This document shows, one piece after another, positions 19,688 to 27,949 of a DNA stretch of 64,000 bases. Source of the DNA: Rhodopila globiformis. Its GTDB lineage: Bacteria > Pseudomonadota > Alphaproteobacteria > Acetobacterales > Acetobacteraceae. Positions within the stretch are counted from its first letter, which is position 1. Every line of letters begins with the position of its first letter. Location: positions 1 to 64,000 of the forward strand of contig NZ_NHRY01000236.1 in the NCBI RefSeq assembly GCF_002937115.1, written 5' to 3'. The translations under genes were made by a program, and so were the position numbers. Under the pieces are notes generated by a model. That model did no database searches. It saw nothing but the letters and a program-made list of their open reading frames with translations, and was not told where the DNA came from.

Positions 19688-21160
19688 ATGAAGCTGTCAC
19701 ACCTCTCGCGCCTCGTTGTCGTCCTGGCGCTTACGGCCGGTCCCGCCGCGGCACAGACGCCGGAAGCGAGCCTGCTGGACGCGCTGTCGCTGATCAGCGG
19801 CGGGCTGCTGGTGCCGAAGGACCCGCCGCCTGAGGTCACGCATGACGGCGACCTGTACCACGTGCGCGTCCCGCTGCCGGCGCTCACGGCTCCCCCCAAT
19901 GCCGCGATCGAGGCCAGCGCCAGGCCGGTCGCCAACGGGGCCTGGTACATCACCGGCCTGACCTTGCCGCCCACCGGCTCGTGGACGATCCAGGGGACGA
20001 TCCAGGGGAAGGATTCGTCGCCACCGGGCGTGATGACCTACGCCATCGGCCGGCAGGCGTTCCGTGCGACCGTCGATCCCAGCCTGTCCGTCCCGTCGCC
20101 GTTCAAGGCCGAGCTGGGCCATATCATCCTGCGGACCGAGGCGACCGGGCAGCACGCCGACCAGACGATCGAGCGCTATGGGCTGGAAGGCACGCTCTCG
20201 GGCGACGCCGACAGGCATCTGAATGTGCGTGCACGGGGCTCGCTGGCGAACTGGTCGGTCACCAACCGGGGCGACCAGCCGGGCACCGGCTTCAAGGCGT
20301 CGATACGCTCCGTGGCGCTGCGCTACGACGTGGACGGGCTGGACCGCGCCCGGGCCGAGCGGCTGCGCGCCGCGGCCCGTGCGTTCTCGGCCGAGCGGCG
20401 GGGTGCGATGGCGGCGGCCCCGGGTGGAAGGATGCCAGACATGACGCCGGCGGCGCGGGCGCAGCTCGGCGCGATGATCGACGCGCTTGGCGGCCTGATG
20501 AACCGCGTGAAGCTGGACGAGACCATCCAGGGCGTGCATTTCGAGGCGAGCAACGGCAGCGCGGTCGATGCCGGCCGGATCCGGCTTGGCATGGTGGGCG
20601 ATGCCCGCAATGGGCGGCTGACGGCGTATTGCGACATCGACGTCAGCGATCCGGCGGCGAGCATGGTGCCGATGGAATACGCCAGCTACATGCCGCGCCG
20701 GATCGTTATCAGGCCCACGCTCTCCGGCGTCCGGACCGGCGCCCTGCTGCAGTGGCTGCGCGACGCTGCGGCCGACGGTGGCAACCTGGTGGCATTGCAG
20801 GCCCGCGCGGCGGCGTTGCTGGACGAACCCGGGTCGCGCGCCGGCATCGAGAATCTGCTGGTCGAGGCCGGCCCGCTGCGGCTCGACGGGTGGGCGCGGC
20901 TGCGGCCACGGCCGGACGGACCGCCGGGGTTCGATGTGCATCTGGCTGCAACGGGCCTGGATGCGATGATTGGCACGCTGCAGCAGGACCCGCGGGCGAT
21001 GCAGGTGCTGCCGATGGTGTTCATCGCCAAGGGCATGGCCAAGCCGCAGGGCGACAGCCTGGTGTGGGACATCGCCTTCAACGGCGGCGCCGTGATGGTG
21101 AACGGGATTCCGTTGGGGCAGGCTCAACCCGGGCTGAGGCCGCCGGCCAGCAGGCGGTAG
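19688..21160 (+). CDS. Exported protein of unknown function (DUF2125-like pattern)
   Basis: A 490-residue protein with a signal peptide ending AAAQ (about residue 23) and no other membrane segment, so probably periplasmic or outer-membrane associated. It is rich in beta-strand pattern. Its C-terminus (VWDIAFNGGAVMVNGIPLG) resembles DUF945/DUF2125-type envelope proteins, but I cannot assign it firmly. It starts 27 bp after phoR. Its last 37 bp overlap the convergent methyltransferase gene. Confidence 0.7.
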   Translation: MKLSHLSRLVVVLALTAGPAAAQTPEASLLDALSLISGGLLVPKDPPPEVTHDGDLYHVRVPLPALTAPPNAAIEASARPVANGAWYITGLTLPPTGSWTIQGTIQGKDSSPPGVMTYAIGRQAFRATVDPSLSVPSPFKAELGHIILRTEATGQHADQTIERYGLEGTLSGDADRHLNVRARGSLANWSVTNRGDQPGTGFKASIRSVALRYDVDGLDRARAERLRAAARAFSAERRGAMAAAPGGRMPDMTPAARAQLGAMIDALGGLMNRVKLDETIQGVHFEASNGSAVDAGRIRLGMVGDARNGRLTAYCDIDVSDPAASMVPMEYASYMPRRIVIRPTLSGVRTGALLQWLRDAAADGGNLVALQARAAALLDEPGSRAGIENLLVEAGPLRLDGWARLRPRPDGPPGFDVHLAATGLDAMIGTLQQDPRAMQVLPMVFIAKGMAKPQGDSLVWDIAFNGGAVMVNGIPLGQAQPGLRPPASRR

Positions 21161-21837
21161 AGCACCACGTCGCGAACCGTCCGGTCCTCAAGTTCCCGCG
21201 TCGTCGGGACGGCGTAGGCAGCGAACGGCGCCAGCCCGGTCTTCGGCAGGTAGGCTCGGCCGGGATCGGCGATCCAGACCTTGGCGACGGCGGCCATGGC
21301 GGCCAGCCACGGCAGGATGTGCGCCGTCATCGGCGCCTCATAGCAGATGTCGCCGCACAGGATGATGTCCCATCGGCAGGCGCTGCCGACGACATCGCCG
21401 GAGAGCGTGATCCCGGCCGGCATAGGGCGTGACGACCCGGGGCGGTTGTCCGTCATCATGGCGGAGGGGGCCAAACCATTGGCCGCGGCGTTCAGCGCGA
21501 TCGCGGCCAGTGCCAGCCTGTCGATCTCCGCCGCCTCGACCGAGGCCGCCCCCGCCAGGGCGCAGGCAATCGCGGCGATCCCGCCGCCGGCGGCGAAGTC
21601 CAGCACCCGCTTGCCGGCGACGAGGCTCGGATTGTCCAGGATGTGCCGGGCGAACGCCTGCCCGCCGGGCCAGGCGAAGGCCCAGAACGGCGGCTCGACG
21701 TTACGCTCGGCAAGCCAGGCCTCGGTCGCCTGCCAGATCGGCGTGATCTCGGTCGCCAGGTGCAGCGGAATCTCCGGCACCAGCGGCGCGCGGCCGAGGA
21801 CGGTGTTGGCGCGGATGAAGTCGTCCGCGCCGCTCAA
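21124..21837 (-). CDS. ETF-beta-subunit lysine methyltransferase-like
   Basis: A SAM-dependent methyltransferase of 237 residues. Motif I appears as RVLDFAAGGGIAAIACALAG, preceded by PFWAFAWPGGQAFARHIL, the signature of the METTL20/ETFB-KMT and PrmA-like group; IADPGRAYLP follows. Known bacterial members trimethylate lysines of the electron-transfer flavoprotein beta subunit. The start is TTG at 21837, overlapping the upstream ubiA stop as TTGA, which supports co-translation. PrmA-type activity is an alternative, but the protein is shorter and lacks the PrmA N-domain. Confidence 0.78.
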   Translation of the reverse strand: MSGADDFIRANTVLGRAPLVPEIPLHLATEITPIWQATEAWLAERNVEPPFWAFAWPGGQAFARHILDNPSLVAGKRVLDFAAGGGIAAIACALAGAASVEAAEIDRLALAAIALNAAANGLAPSAMMTDNRPGSSRPMPAGITLSGDVVGSACRWDIILCGDICYEAPMTAHILPWLAAMAAVAKVWIADPGRAYLPKTGLAPFAAYAVPTTRELEDRTVRDVVLYRLLAGGLSPG

Positions 21838-22754
21838 AGCCAGCCCGTCAGCACGGCCAGGCCGATGGCCAGCCCGGCCTCGCGGTTGGAGCGGAACAGC
21901 CGCAGGCAGCCGGCCGGGTCATTGATGTCCAGCGCCACCACCTGCCGCCCGAGCAGCACCGCCGGCAGGACCAGCATCGGGTAGAACCAGACGCCAAGCC
22001 CGGCGAGCCACCCCGCCAGCACCAGCAGCATCATGGTCCCGGCATAGCAGGCGGCCAGGAACGGTCGGGTCTTTTCCCCGAACAGCCGCGCCGTGGAGCG
22101 GACGCCGACGATCGCGTCGTCCTCCCGGTCCTGGTGCGCATAGATCGTGTCGAAGCCCAGGTCCCACAGGATCGCCGCGGCATACAGCGCGGCCCAGGCC
22201 CAGCTGATGCGATCGGCGGCGGCGGTGTAGCCCATCGGGGCGCCGAAGCCGAAGGTGAACCCCATCACCAGCTGCGGCCACCAGGTCACCCGCTTGGCCA
22301 GCGGATACAGCCCCACCAGCACCAGCGACAGCACGCCCAGCACCTGTGACTTCAGGTTGAGCTGCAGCAGGATCATCAGCGCCAGCAGCAGCAGCGTGCC
22401 CAGGAAGGTCAGCGCCTGCAACGGCTGCAAGGCTCCCGAGGCCAGCGGACGGCCAATGGTGCGCGCGACCTTGCGGTCGATGTCGCGGTCCCACAGGTCG
22501 TTGATGACGCAGCCGGCCGAGCGCATCAGCAGGCTGCCGATGCCGAACAGGGTCAGCAGGCGGAGGGTCTCGTGCATGGGAGCCCGGGCCAGCAGAATGC
22601 CCCACAGTCCGGGAAGAAACAGCAGCCAGGTGCCGATGGGCCTGTCCACGCGCGCCAGAAGCAGGTAGGGCAGCCAGGCACGTGGCAGGCGGGCGACCCA
22701 ACCGGTCGAGACGATATCGGTGTGCATAAGGGAGACGTTTGTGCGCTCAGGCAT
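21834..22754 (-). CDS. ubiA: 4-hydroxybenzoate polyprenyltransferase
   Basis: UbiA attaches the polyprenyl tail to 4-hydroxybenzoate in ubiquinone synthesis, in the inner membrane. The two Asp-rich motifs that bind Mg-prenyl diphosphate are NDLWDRDIDRKV near residue 85 and DTIYAHQDREDD near 203. Eight or nine membrane helices are visible in 306 residues. The start may be ATG 22754 or 22727. It overlaps the methyltransferase gene by 4 bp and is divergent from rsmE with a 30-bp gap. Confidence 0.95.
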   Translation of the reverse strand: MPERTNVSLMHTDIVSTGWVARLPRAWLPYLLLARVDRPIGTWLLFLPGLWGILLARAPMHETLRLLTLFGIGSLLMRSAGCVINDLWDRDIDRKVARTIGRPLASGALQPLQALTFLGTLLLLALMILLQLNLKSQVLGVLSLVLVGLYPLAKRVTWWPQLVMGFTFGFGAPMGYTAAADRISWAWAALYAAAILWDLGFDTIYAHQDREDDAIVGVRSTARLFGEKTRPFLAACYAGTMMLLVLAGWLAGLGVWFYPMLVLPAVLLGRQVVALDINDPAGCLRLFRSNREAGLAIGLAVLTGWL

Positions 22755-22784
22755 GGTTCCGTCAACCGATCATAATCCAGTTTC

Positions 22785-23483
22785 ATGATCCGTCTGCATG
22801 TGACGGACCCGCTGGCCGCCGGCGCGACCATCGAGCTCAGCGCCGGCCAGGCGCACTATCTTGGCAGCGTCATGCGCCGCTCGGCCGGCGATGGCGTGCG
22901 GCTGTTCAACGGGCGGGACGGCGAGTGGGATGGCCGCATCACCAGCTTGGGACGTGGAAAGGCTGGCGTCGCCGTTGAATTCCTCGTCAGGCCGCAGGCG
23001 GACGACGCCGATACTTGGCTGATGTTCGCCGTGCTGAAGCGCGACCAGACCGATCTCGTGGTGCAGAAGGCCACGGAACTCGGCGTTTCCGCCCTGTTGC
23101 CGGTGTTCACCGAACGCACCAACGCCGCGCGGGTCAATGAAGACCGGCTGCAGGCTATCGCCATTGAGGCGGCGGAACAGAGCGAGCGGCTGACCGTCCC
23201 GGCGCTGCATCCCGCTCGGCCGTTGGCGGATGCGCTGGCGGCATGGCCCGCGGCTCGCCCCCTGTTCGTTGCCATGGAACGTACCGACGTCCCGCCGCTG
23301 GCCTTGTCCACGCCGCATTCCGGCCTGCTGGTCGGCCCGGAAGGCGGCTTCGGACCGCGTGATCACGCGGTGCTGAAACAGTTCGATTTTGTCCGCCCCG
23401 TGTCGCTCGGGCCACGCATCCTGCGGGCCGAAACCGCGGCGATCGCCGGTATCGTCTTGCTGCAAGCATCCAGGTATGGCTAG
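22785..23483 (+). CDS. rsmE: 16S rRNA (uracil1498-N3)-methyltransferase
   Basis: RsmE methylates N3 of U1498 of 16S rRNA. The 232 residues contain an N-terminal PUA-like domain (about 1-75) and a SPOUT domain. The SPOUT motifs are LLVGPEGGFGPRDHAVL near residue 183 and VSLGPRILRAETAAIAGI near 206, which form the trefoil knot and SAM site. It reads away from ubiA and is followed by gshA after about 100 bp. Confidence 0.95.
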   Translation: MIRLHVTDPLAAGATIELSAGQAHYLGSVMRRSAGDGVRLFNGRDGEWDGRITSLGRGKAGVAVEFLVRPQADDADTWLMFAVLKRDQTDLVVQKATELGVSALLPVFTERTNAARVNEDRLQAIAIEAAEQSERLTVPALHPARPLADALAAWPAARPLFVAMERTDVPPLALSTPHSGLLVGPEGGFGPRDHAVLKQFDFVRPVSLGPRILRAETAAIAGIVLLQASRYG

Positions 23484-23585
23484 TACCTAAACCGTGACCT
23501 ATATGCACTGAGCATTCCGGTCACCGGCCGACCCGTACGATTGGGCGCAAATCGGCGATCACAACCGACCTGTTTTGGGAGCCCT

Positions 23586-24965
23586 ATGTCCAATCCCGGA
23601 GACGCCGATCACACGCCCCTGACGTCGGTCCGCCAGATGGCCGCGTATCTCGCCGACGGCTGCAAGCCGCCGGGTGAATTCCGCATCGGCACCGAACATG
23701 AGAAATTCGGCTTCCGCCATGCTGACCTTGCGCCGCCGCCGTATCGGCCGGCGGACGGCCAGCCGGGCAATATCCACGATCTGCTGCTCGGGCTGGCCGC
23801 CTGCGACGGCACGCTGATTCTCGACGGCGACAACCCGATTGGCGTCAAGCAGGGCGCCGACTCCATCTCGCTGGAACCGGCCGGGCAGCTGGAGCTGTCC
23901 GGCGCGCCGCTGCGCACGCTGCACGAAACGCAGCAGGAGCTGGAGGCGCATTTCGACCAGGTGCGCAGCGTCTGCCGCGACCTCGACACGGGCTTCGCGC
24001 CGCTGGGCTTCCATCCGCTGGCGAAGCGCGAAGCGATGCCGTGGATGCCGAAGGGCCGCTACGCCATCATGAAGCGCTACATGCCGCTGGTGGGCAGCCT
24101 GGGGCTGGACATGATGACCCGCACCTGCACGGTGCAGGTCAACCTGGACTTCGCCTCCGAGGCGGACATGCGACGGAAGCTGCGCGTCTCCCTGCTGCTG
24201 CAGCCGCTGGCCACCGCGCTGTTCGCCAACTCGCCGTTCACCGAAGGCCGGCCGAACGGCTTCCTGTCCTACCGCGCGCATGTCTGGACCGACACCGATG
24301 TGCAGCGGTCCGGCATCCCGAAGGTGATGTTCGAGGACGGCTTCGGCTTCGAGCGTTATGCGTCCTGGGTGATCGAGCACGTGCCGATGTACTTCGTCTA
24401 TCGCGACGGCGGCTACATCGACGTCGCGGGGAAGTCCTTCGCCGCTTTCATGGCCGGCCGTGTGCCCGAGCTGGCGGGCGAGACCGCGACGCTGGGCGAC
24501 TTCGCCGATCATGTCACCACCGCCTTCACCGACGTGCGGCTGAAGCGCTTCCTGGAGATGCGCGGCGCCGACGCCGGCCGGGCCGACATGATGCTGGCGC
24601 AGTCCGCCCTCTGGGTCGGCCTGCTGTACGACGACGCGGCCCTGGCCGCGGCCGAGTCGCTGCTGCGCGGCGCCGGCTGGGAGGATGCGGTCGCCGCCCG
24701 TGCCGCCGTCCCTCGCCAGGGCCTGGCCACGCCGTGGCGCGGCGGCACGCTGCGCGACATCGTCCGGGATGTGGTGGCGATTGCCCAGGACGGTCTGCGG
24801 GCCCGCGGCCTGCAGGATGCGGCTGGCAACGACGAACGGATTTTCCTGGCGCCGCTGCAGGCGATCGCCGAGGGCGCGCCGACGCAGGCGGAACACTGGC
24901 TGGCGCAGTACCATGGCCCCTGGCGCGGCGACGCCAGCCGCATTTTCGCCGAAGCGGCGATCTGA
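23586..24965 (+). CDS. gshA: Glutamate-cysteine ligase (alphaproteobacterial/plant type)
   Basis: This enzyme joins glutamate and cysteine in the first step of glutathione synthesis. The sequence belongs to the plant/alphaproteobacterial GCS2 class, with FRIGTEHEKFGF (ATP/metal site) at the start, SLEPAGQLELSG near residue 98, and MTRTCTVQVNLDF near 172. The length of 459 residues is typical. The frame is open from 23541, but ATG 23586 (MSNPGDADHTPLTS) is the plausible start. No gshB is in the window. Confidence 0.94.
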   Translation: MSNPGDADHTPLTSVRQMAAYLADGCKPPGEFRIGTEHEKFGFRHADLAPPPYRPADGQPGNIHDLLLGLAACDGTLILDGDNPIGVKQGADSISLEPAGQLELSGAPLRTLHETQQELEAHFDQVRSVCRDLDTGFAPLGFHPLAKREAMPWMPKGRYAIMKRYMPLVGSLGLDMMTRTCTVQVNLDFASEADMRRKLRVSLLLQPLATALFANSPFTEGRPNGFLSYRAHVWTDTDVQRSGIPKVMFEDGFGFERYASWVIEHVPMYFVYRDGGYIDVAGKSFAAFMAGRVPELAGETATLGDFADHVTTAFTDVRLKRFLEMRGADAGRADMMLAQSALWVGLLYDDAALAAAESLLRGAGWEDAVAARAAVPRQGLATPWRGGTLRDIVRDVVAIAQDGLRARGLQDAAGNDERIFLAPLQAIAEGAPTQAEHWLAQYHGPWRGDASRIFAEAAI

Positions 24966-25023
24966 TCGGCGGTGCAACGTGCGCTTGCCGGGCGCGGGGT
25001 AAAGCCTCATAACCCCACGCCCA

Positions 25024-25695
25024 ATGAGCATCGCCGACGACATTCGCGGAACCCTCGCCCCGCCGCATCCGGCCGGGCGTCCCTTCATCTTTGGCGGCAT
25101 TGTCGCCATCCTGTTCGGAGTTGCCATCGGCGCCTGGCTGGTCTGGCTCGGGCTGCTCTGGACGGCGTTCTGCCTGTTCTTCTTCCGTGACCCGCAGCGT
25201 GTGCCGCCGCAGCGGCCGGGGCTGTTCCTCGCCCCGGCCGACGGCCGCATCGTCTCCATCGGCCAGATCCCGCCGCCGGCGGAGCTCGACCTGGGCAACG
25301 AGCCGCGCTGGCGGGTGTCCATTTTCCTGACCGTGCTGAACGTGCACGTGAACCGGGTGCCGGCCGATGGCGTCGTGACCCGCGTCACCTACCATCACGG
25401 CGCCTTCGTCAGCGCCAGCCTGGACAAGGCGAGCGAACAGAATGAGCGCAACGCGGTGGCGATCCGCCTGCCGAACGGGCAGGAGATCGCCGTGGTGCAG
25501 ATCGCCGGCCTGATCGCCCGGCGCATCCTGTGCACGGTGAAGCAAGGTGAAACAGTGACCGCCGGCGCGCGCTTCGGTATCATCCGCTTCGGCAGCCGCA
25601 CCGACCTCTATTTGCCGGTGGGCGTCAGGCCGCTGGTCCTGGAGGGACAAACCATGGTGGGTGGCGAGACGGTGATCGCCGAACTGGGGTCATGA
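25024..25695 (+). CDS. psd: Phosphatidylserine decarboxylase (short type)
   Basis: Psd removes CO2 from phosphatidylserine to give phosphatidylethanolamine. The 223-residue protein is of the short, PsdA/type II-like class. Self-cleavage to form the pyruvoyl group should occur between Gly190 and Ser191 in RFGSRTDLYLP. A hydrophobic N-terminal stretch (about 22-57) anchors it to the membrane. The gene overlaps pssA by 4 bp (ATGA), so substrate-making and substrate-using enzymes are co-translated. Confidence 0.96.
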   Translation: MSIADDIRGTLAPPHPAGRPFIFGGIVAILFGVAIGAWLVWLGLLWTAFCLFFFRDPQRVPPQRPGLFLAPADGRIVSIGQIPPPAELDLGNEPRWRVSIFLTVLNVHVNRVPADGVVTRVTYHHGAFVSASLDKASEQNERNAVAIRLPNGQEIAVVQIAGLIARRILCTVKQGETVTAGARFGIIRFGSRTDLYLPVGVRPLVLEGQTMVGGETVIAELGS

Positions 25696-26561
25696 GCGAT
25701 CGGCCGGGCCCTTCCCCGATCCATCGCCTGCGGCGCTACCGGCCGCGGAAGCGGCAGCGTCCGCGCTACCACGGGCCGTCGTTCAACCGCATCATCCCCA
25801 ACCTGATGACCATGCTGGGGCTGTGCGCCGGGCTGACCTCGATGCGGCTCGGGCTGGAAGGCCGGTTCGGTGCGGCCGTGGTGGCGATCATGATCGCCGC
25901 CGTGATCGACGGGCTGGACGGCCGCCTCGCCCGGCTGCTGAAGGCAACCAGCCGGTTCGGTGCGGAGTTCGACAGCCTGTCCGATTTCCTGTGCTTCGGC
26001 GTGGCGCCGCCGTTCGTGCTGTACCTATGGTCGCTGCACCGCGGCGGCGCGTTTGGGTATGCGCCGTGCATCGTGTTCGCGGTGTGCATGGCGTTGCGGT
26101 TGGCACGGTTCAACGCCTCGTTGGAAAGCGGTCCGCGTCCGGCCTATGCGTACAATTTCTTCACCGGCGTGCCGGCGCCGGCCGGGGCCTGCCTGGCGCT
26201 GTTTCCGCTGTTCCTCGGTCTCGAAGCGCAATCCCTGGGACTGACGTGGCTGCAGAATGCGGCCCAGTATCCCCTGCTGTGCGCCGCTGTGCTGCTTGGC
26301 ACCGCGATGCTGCTGGTTTCCACGCTGCCGATCTGGAGCTTCAAGAACTTCAAGGTGCCGGCGGAATACGTGCTGCCGCTGCTGCTGGGCGTGTGCGCGT
26401 ATGTCGTCGTGATGATCGCCGATCCGTGGGCGGCGCTGGCGGCGGCGAGCTTCATCTACCTGGGGATGATCCCGCTGAGTATCCGCAGCTTCAGGCGGCT
26501 GCGGCAGGAGGCCGAGGCGTTGCGGGACGAGACCGATACGGGGCGGCGGGAGAGCGCGTAG
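25692..26561 (+). CDS. pssA: CDP-diacylglycerol-serine O-phosphatidyltransferase
   Basis: PssA makes phosphatidylserine from CDP-diacylglycerol and serine. The CDP-alcohol phosphatidyltransferase motif is complete: IDGLDGRLARLLK followed by GAEFDSLSD. About six to eight membrane helices are visible in 289 residues, with a basic N-terminus (RRYRPRKRQRPRY). It follows psd with an ATGA overlap. Confidence 0.96.
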   Translation: MSDRPGPSPIHRLRRYRPRKRQRPRYHGPSFNRIIPNLMTMLGLCAGLTSMRLGLEGRFGAAVVAIMIAAVIDGLDGRLARLLKATSRFGAEFDSLSDFLCFGVAPPFVLYLWSLHRGGAFGYAPCIVFAVCMALRLARFNASLESGPRPAYAYNFFTGVPAPAGACLALFPLFLGLEAQSLGLTWLQNAAQYPLLCAAVLLGTAMLLVSTLPIWSFKNFKVPAEYVLPLLLGVCAYVVVMIADPWAALAAASFIYLGMIPLSIRSFRRLRQEAEALRDETDTGRRESA

Positions 26562-26708
26562 GGGCAGTTCCGGCCAACAAGAAACGCTCACTGCGCATTA
26601 GGCAGCCGCAACGAGGGGATTGTAAGCCATTGATTGGCCGTCTCGGTGCAGGCTTTACAGCCACCCGCCCGCCCGGCATCACTGCCGCATCCTGCCGCCC
26701 TGTCTCGT

Positions 26709-27239
26709 ATGCCCGCCAGCCGACCATCCGCCGAGTTCCGCTACCATGCCCTGCGCCGCCTGGCCTGTCAGGCAGCGGAAGCTGATCTGGCTGCGGCCGG
26801 GCCTGTCGTTGAACTGCGCCCGATCGATGCGGCTGCCCTGGATGCGTTCAAGACCCGGTCGCCGCGACGTGTCACCTGGCCGTGACCGGAGATGACCGCC
26901 GATTGGCGCCGTGGGCATGCGGCCCGGTTTGAGCTGGCGGTATGGCGCGGCGGCATCCTGTGCGCGCTGGTGCTGGGGCGGCCGTCGCCAAGAGCCACTC
27001 ACATGTCGCTGCACGACCTGGAGGACAACCCGGCCCCTGACTATCCGCTGCGGCGCAAGGTGGCGGCCGTGGTGGTCACCGCCTTGGATGTCTATGCAAC
27101 AGCCCTCGGGAAGCATGATCTGCGGCTGGTCGATCCGCTTCCTGCGCTGATCCCGTTCTACTGTTCGCCTGACATGGGGTTTGAGCTTGTGACACCGCAC
27201 GGTGAGGCACCATGTTCCAGGCGGAGCATCCGACCATGA
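26709..27239 (+). pseudogene. GNAT-like acetyltransferase gene with in-frame TGA
   Basis: One reading frame runs from ATG 26709 to TGA 27237-27239 but is interrupted by TGA at 26883-26885, in a context reading W-P-stop-P-E-M. A single TGG-to-TGA change would explain it. The part after the stop (FELAVWRGGILCALVLG, then FYCSPDMGFELV) resembles a GNAT N-acetyltransferase core, and the part before it would supply the N-terminal strands. Restart at ATG 26892 would give a 115-residue fragment. I therefore read it as a recently inactivated gene, or less likely a truncated but expressed protein. Substrate unknown. Confidence 0.6.
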
Positions 27240-27454
27240 AGCACGCGCCCCGCCTTGAAACCCGTCCCGCACCGGCCGCGGTGAACCGTCGGAAGCGTGC
27301 GAACGCGGCTGAAACCATCCCGACACTGGAGGAGGCCCGCATGCGTCTGGCGGTATCCCGCGGCCACGCAAAGCCATGGTTGACCCCGGTTGTGATCGAA
27401 TCGCCGGAGGATGTGCCGGAGTTGCTGGGGCCGGAGATCTACCGGAAACCTTGA
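27236..27454 (+). CDS. Small protein coupled to the GNAT-like gene
   Basis: A 72-residue ORF whose ATG overlaps the stop of the GNAT-like gene (ATGA at 27236-27239), which suggests translational coupling. The N-terminal half is basic (RRKRANAAE). The C-terminal half is acidic and proline-rich (PVVIESPEDVPELLGPEIYRKP). I do not recognise the family. Its size, charge and coupling would suit a partner protein of the upstream product, but this is inference. Confidence 0.45.
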   Translation: MKHAPRLETRPAPAAVNRRKRANAAETIPTLEEARMRLAVSRGHAKPWLTPVVIESPEDVPELLGPEIYRKP

Positions 27455-27554
27455 GACGTTCCCGATCCACGGCCTGTTGGTTGTGCTGGGCTCTTGAGCC
27501 CCCTCCAGGCCGGTCTGTTACTGATGCTACCAGACGATCCTACTACGGTTTGCT

Positions 27555-27830
27555 TCAGGATCGACGGCGGAGGCGCCTGGCGTTTGCCCGCGACCGCTTC
27601 AGATAGGGCGCCAGCACCGCGGCATGGCCCCGGCCGGTCATTGCAGCCAGCGCCGAAGCCTGCATGGCCGCCACCTTCTCCGTCACCATCCGTTGGTATT
27701 CGGCGGCGCTGCACGCGCCCTGCGCCATCATGGTCGTGCGGTGGAAGATCGTCTCCCACGATGTTGCGGTCAGTTGCGCCATCATGACCGGAAGTCCGGC
27801 AGCCGATCGGCGGGTGCGCTTCTTTTTCAT
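27555..27830 (-). CDS. Phasin-like small protein
   Basis: A 91-residue helical protein starting MKKKRTRRSAAG. The central part (TSWETIFHRTTMMAQGACSAAEYQRMVTEKVAAM) resembles short phasin-like or polyhydroxyalkanoate-associated proteins common in Rhodospirillales. Both ends are strongly basic (KRSRANARRLRRRS), so it may instead bind nucleic acid. The frame is open to 27929, but ATG 27830 gives the natural N-terminus. It is 119 bp upstream of... and parallel to nothing obvious: its downstream end faces pssA-side genes. Function is a guess from pattern. Confidence 0.5.
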   Translation of the reverse strand: MKKKRTRRSAAGLPVMMAQLTATSWETIFHRTTMMAQGACSAAEYQRMVTEKVAAMQASALAAMTGRGHAAVLAPYLKRSRANARRLRRRS

Positions 27831-27949
27831 GCGGTTGCAGATGAGCGGGCCGGCTGTGGCTCGCAAGGCTCCCACGCGCCCGTATGCGAGCCCTCCCCAA
27901 ACTGTTGGCGACGGAGCCCGATCCTGCACGGACCGGAAACCTGCCGGAA

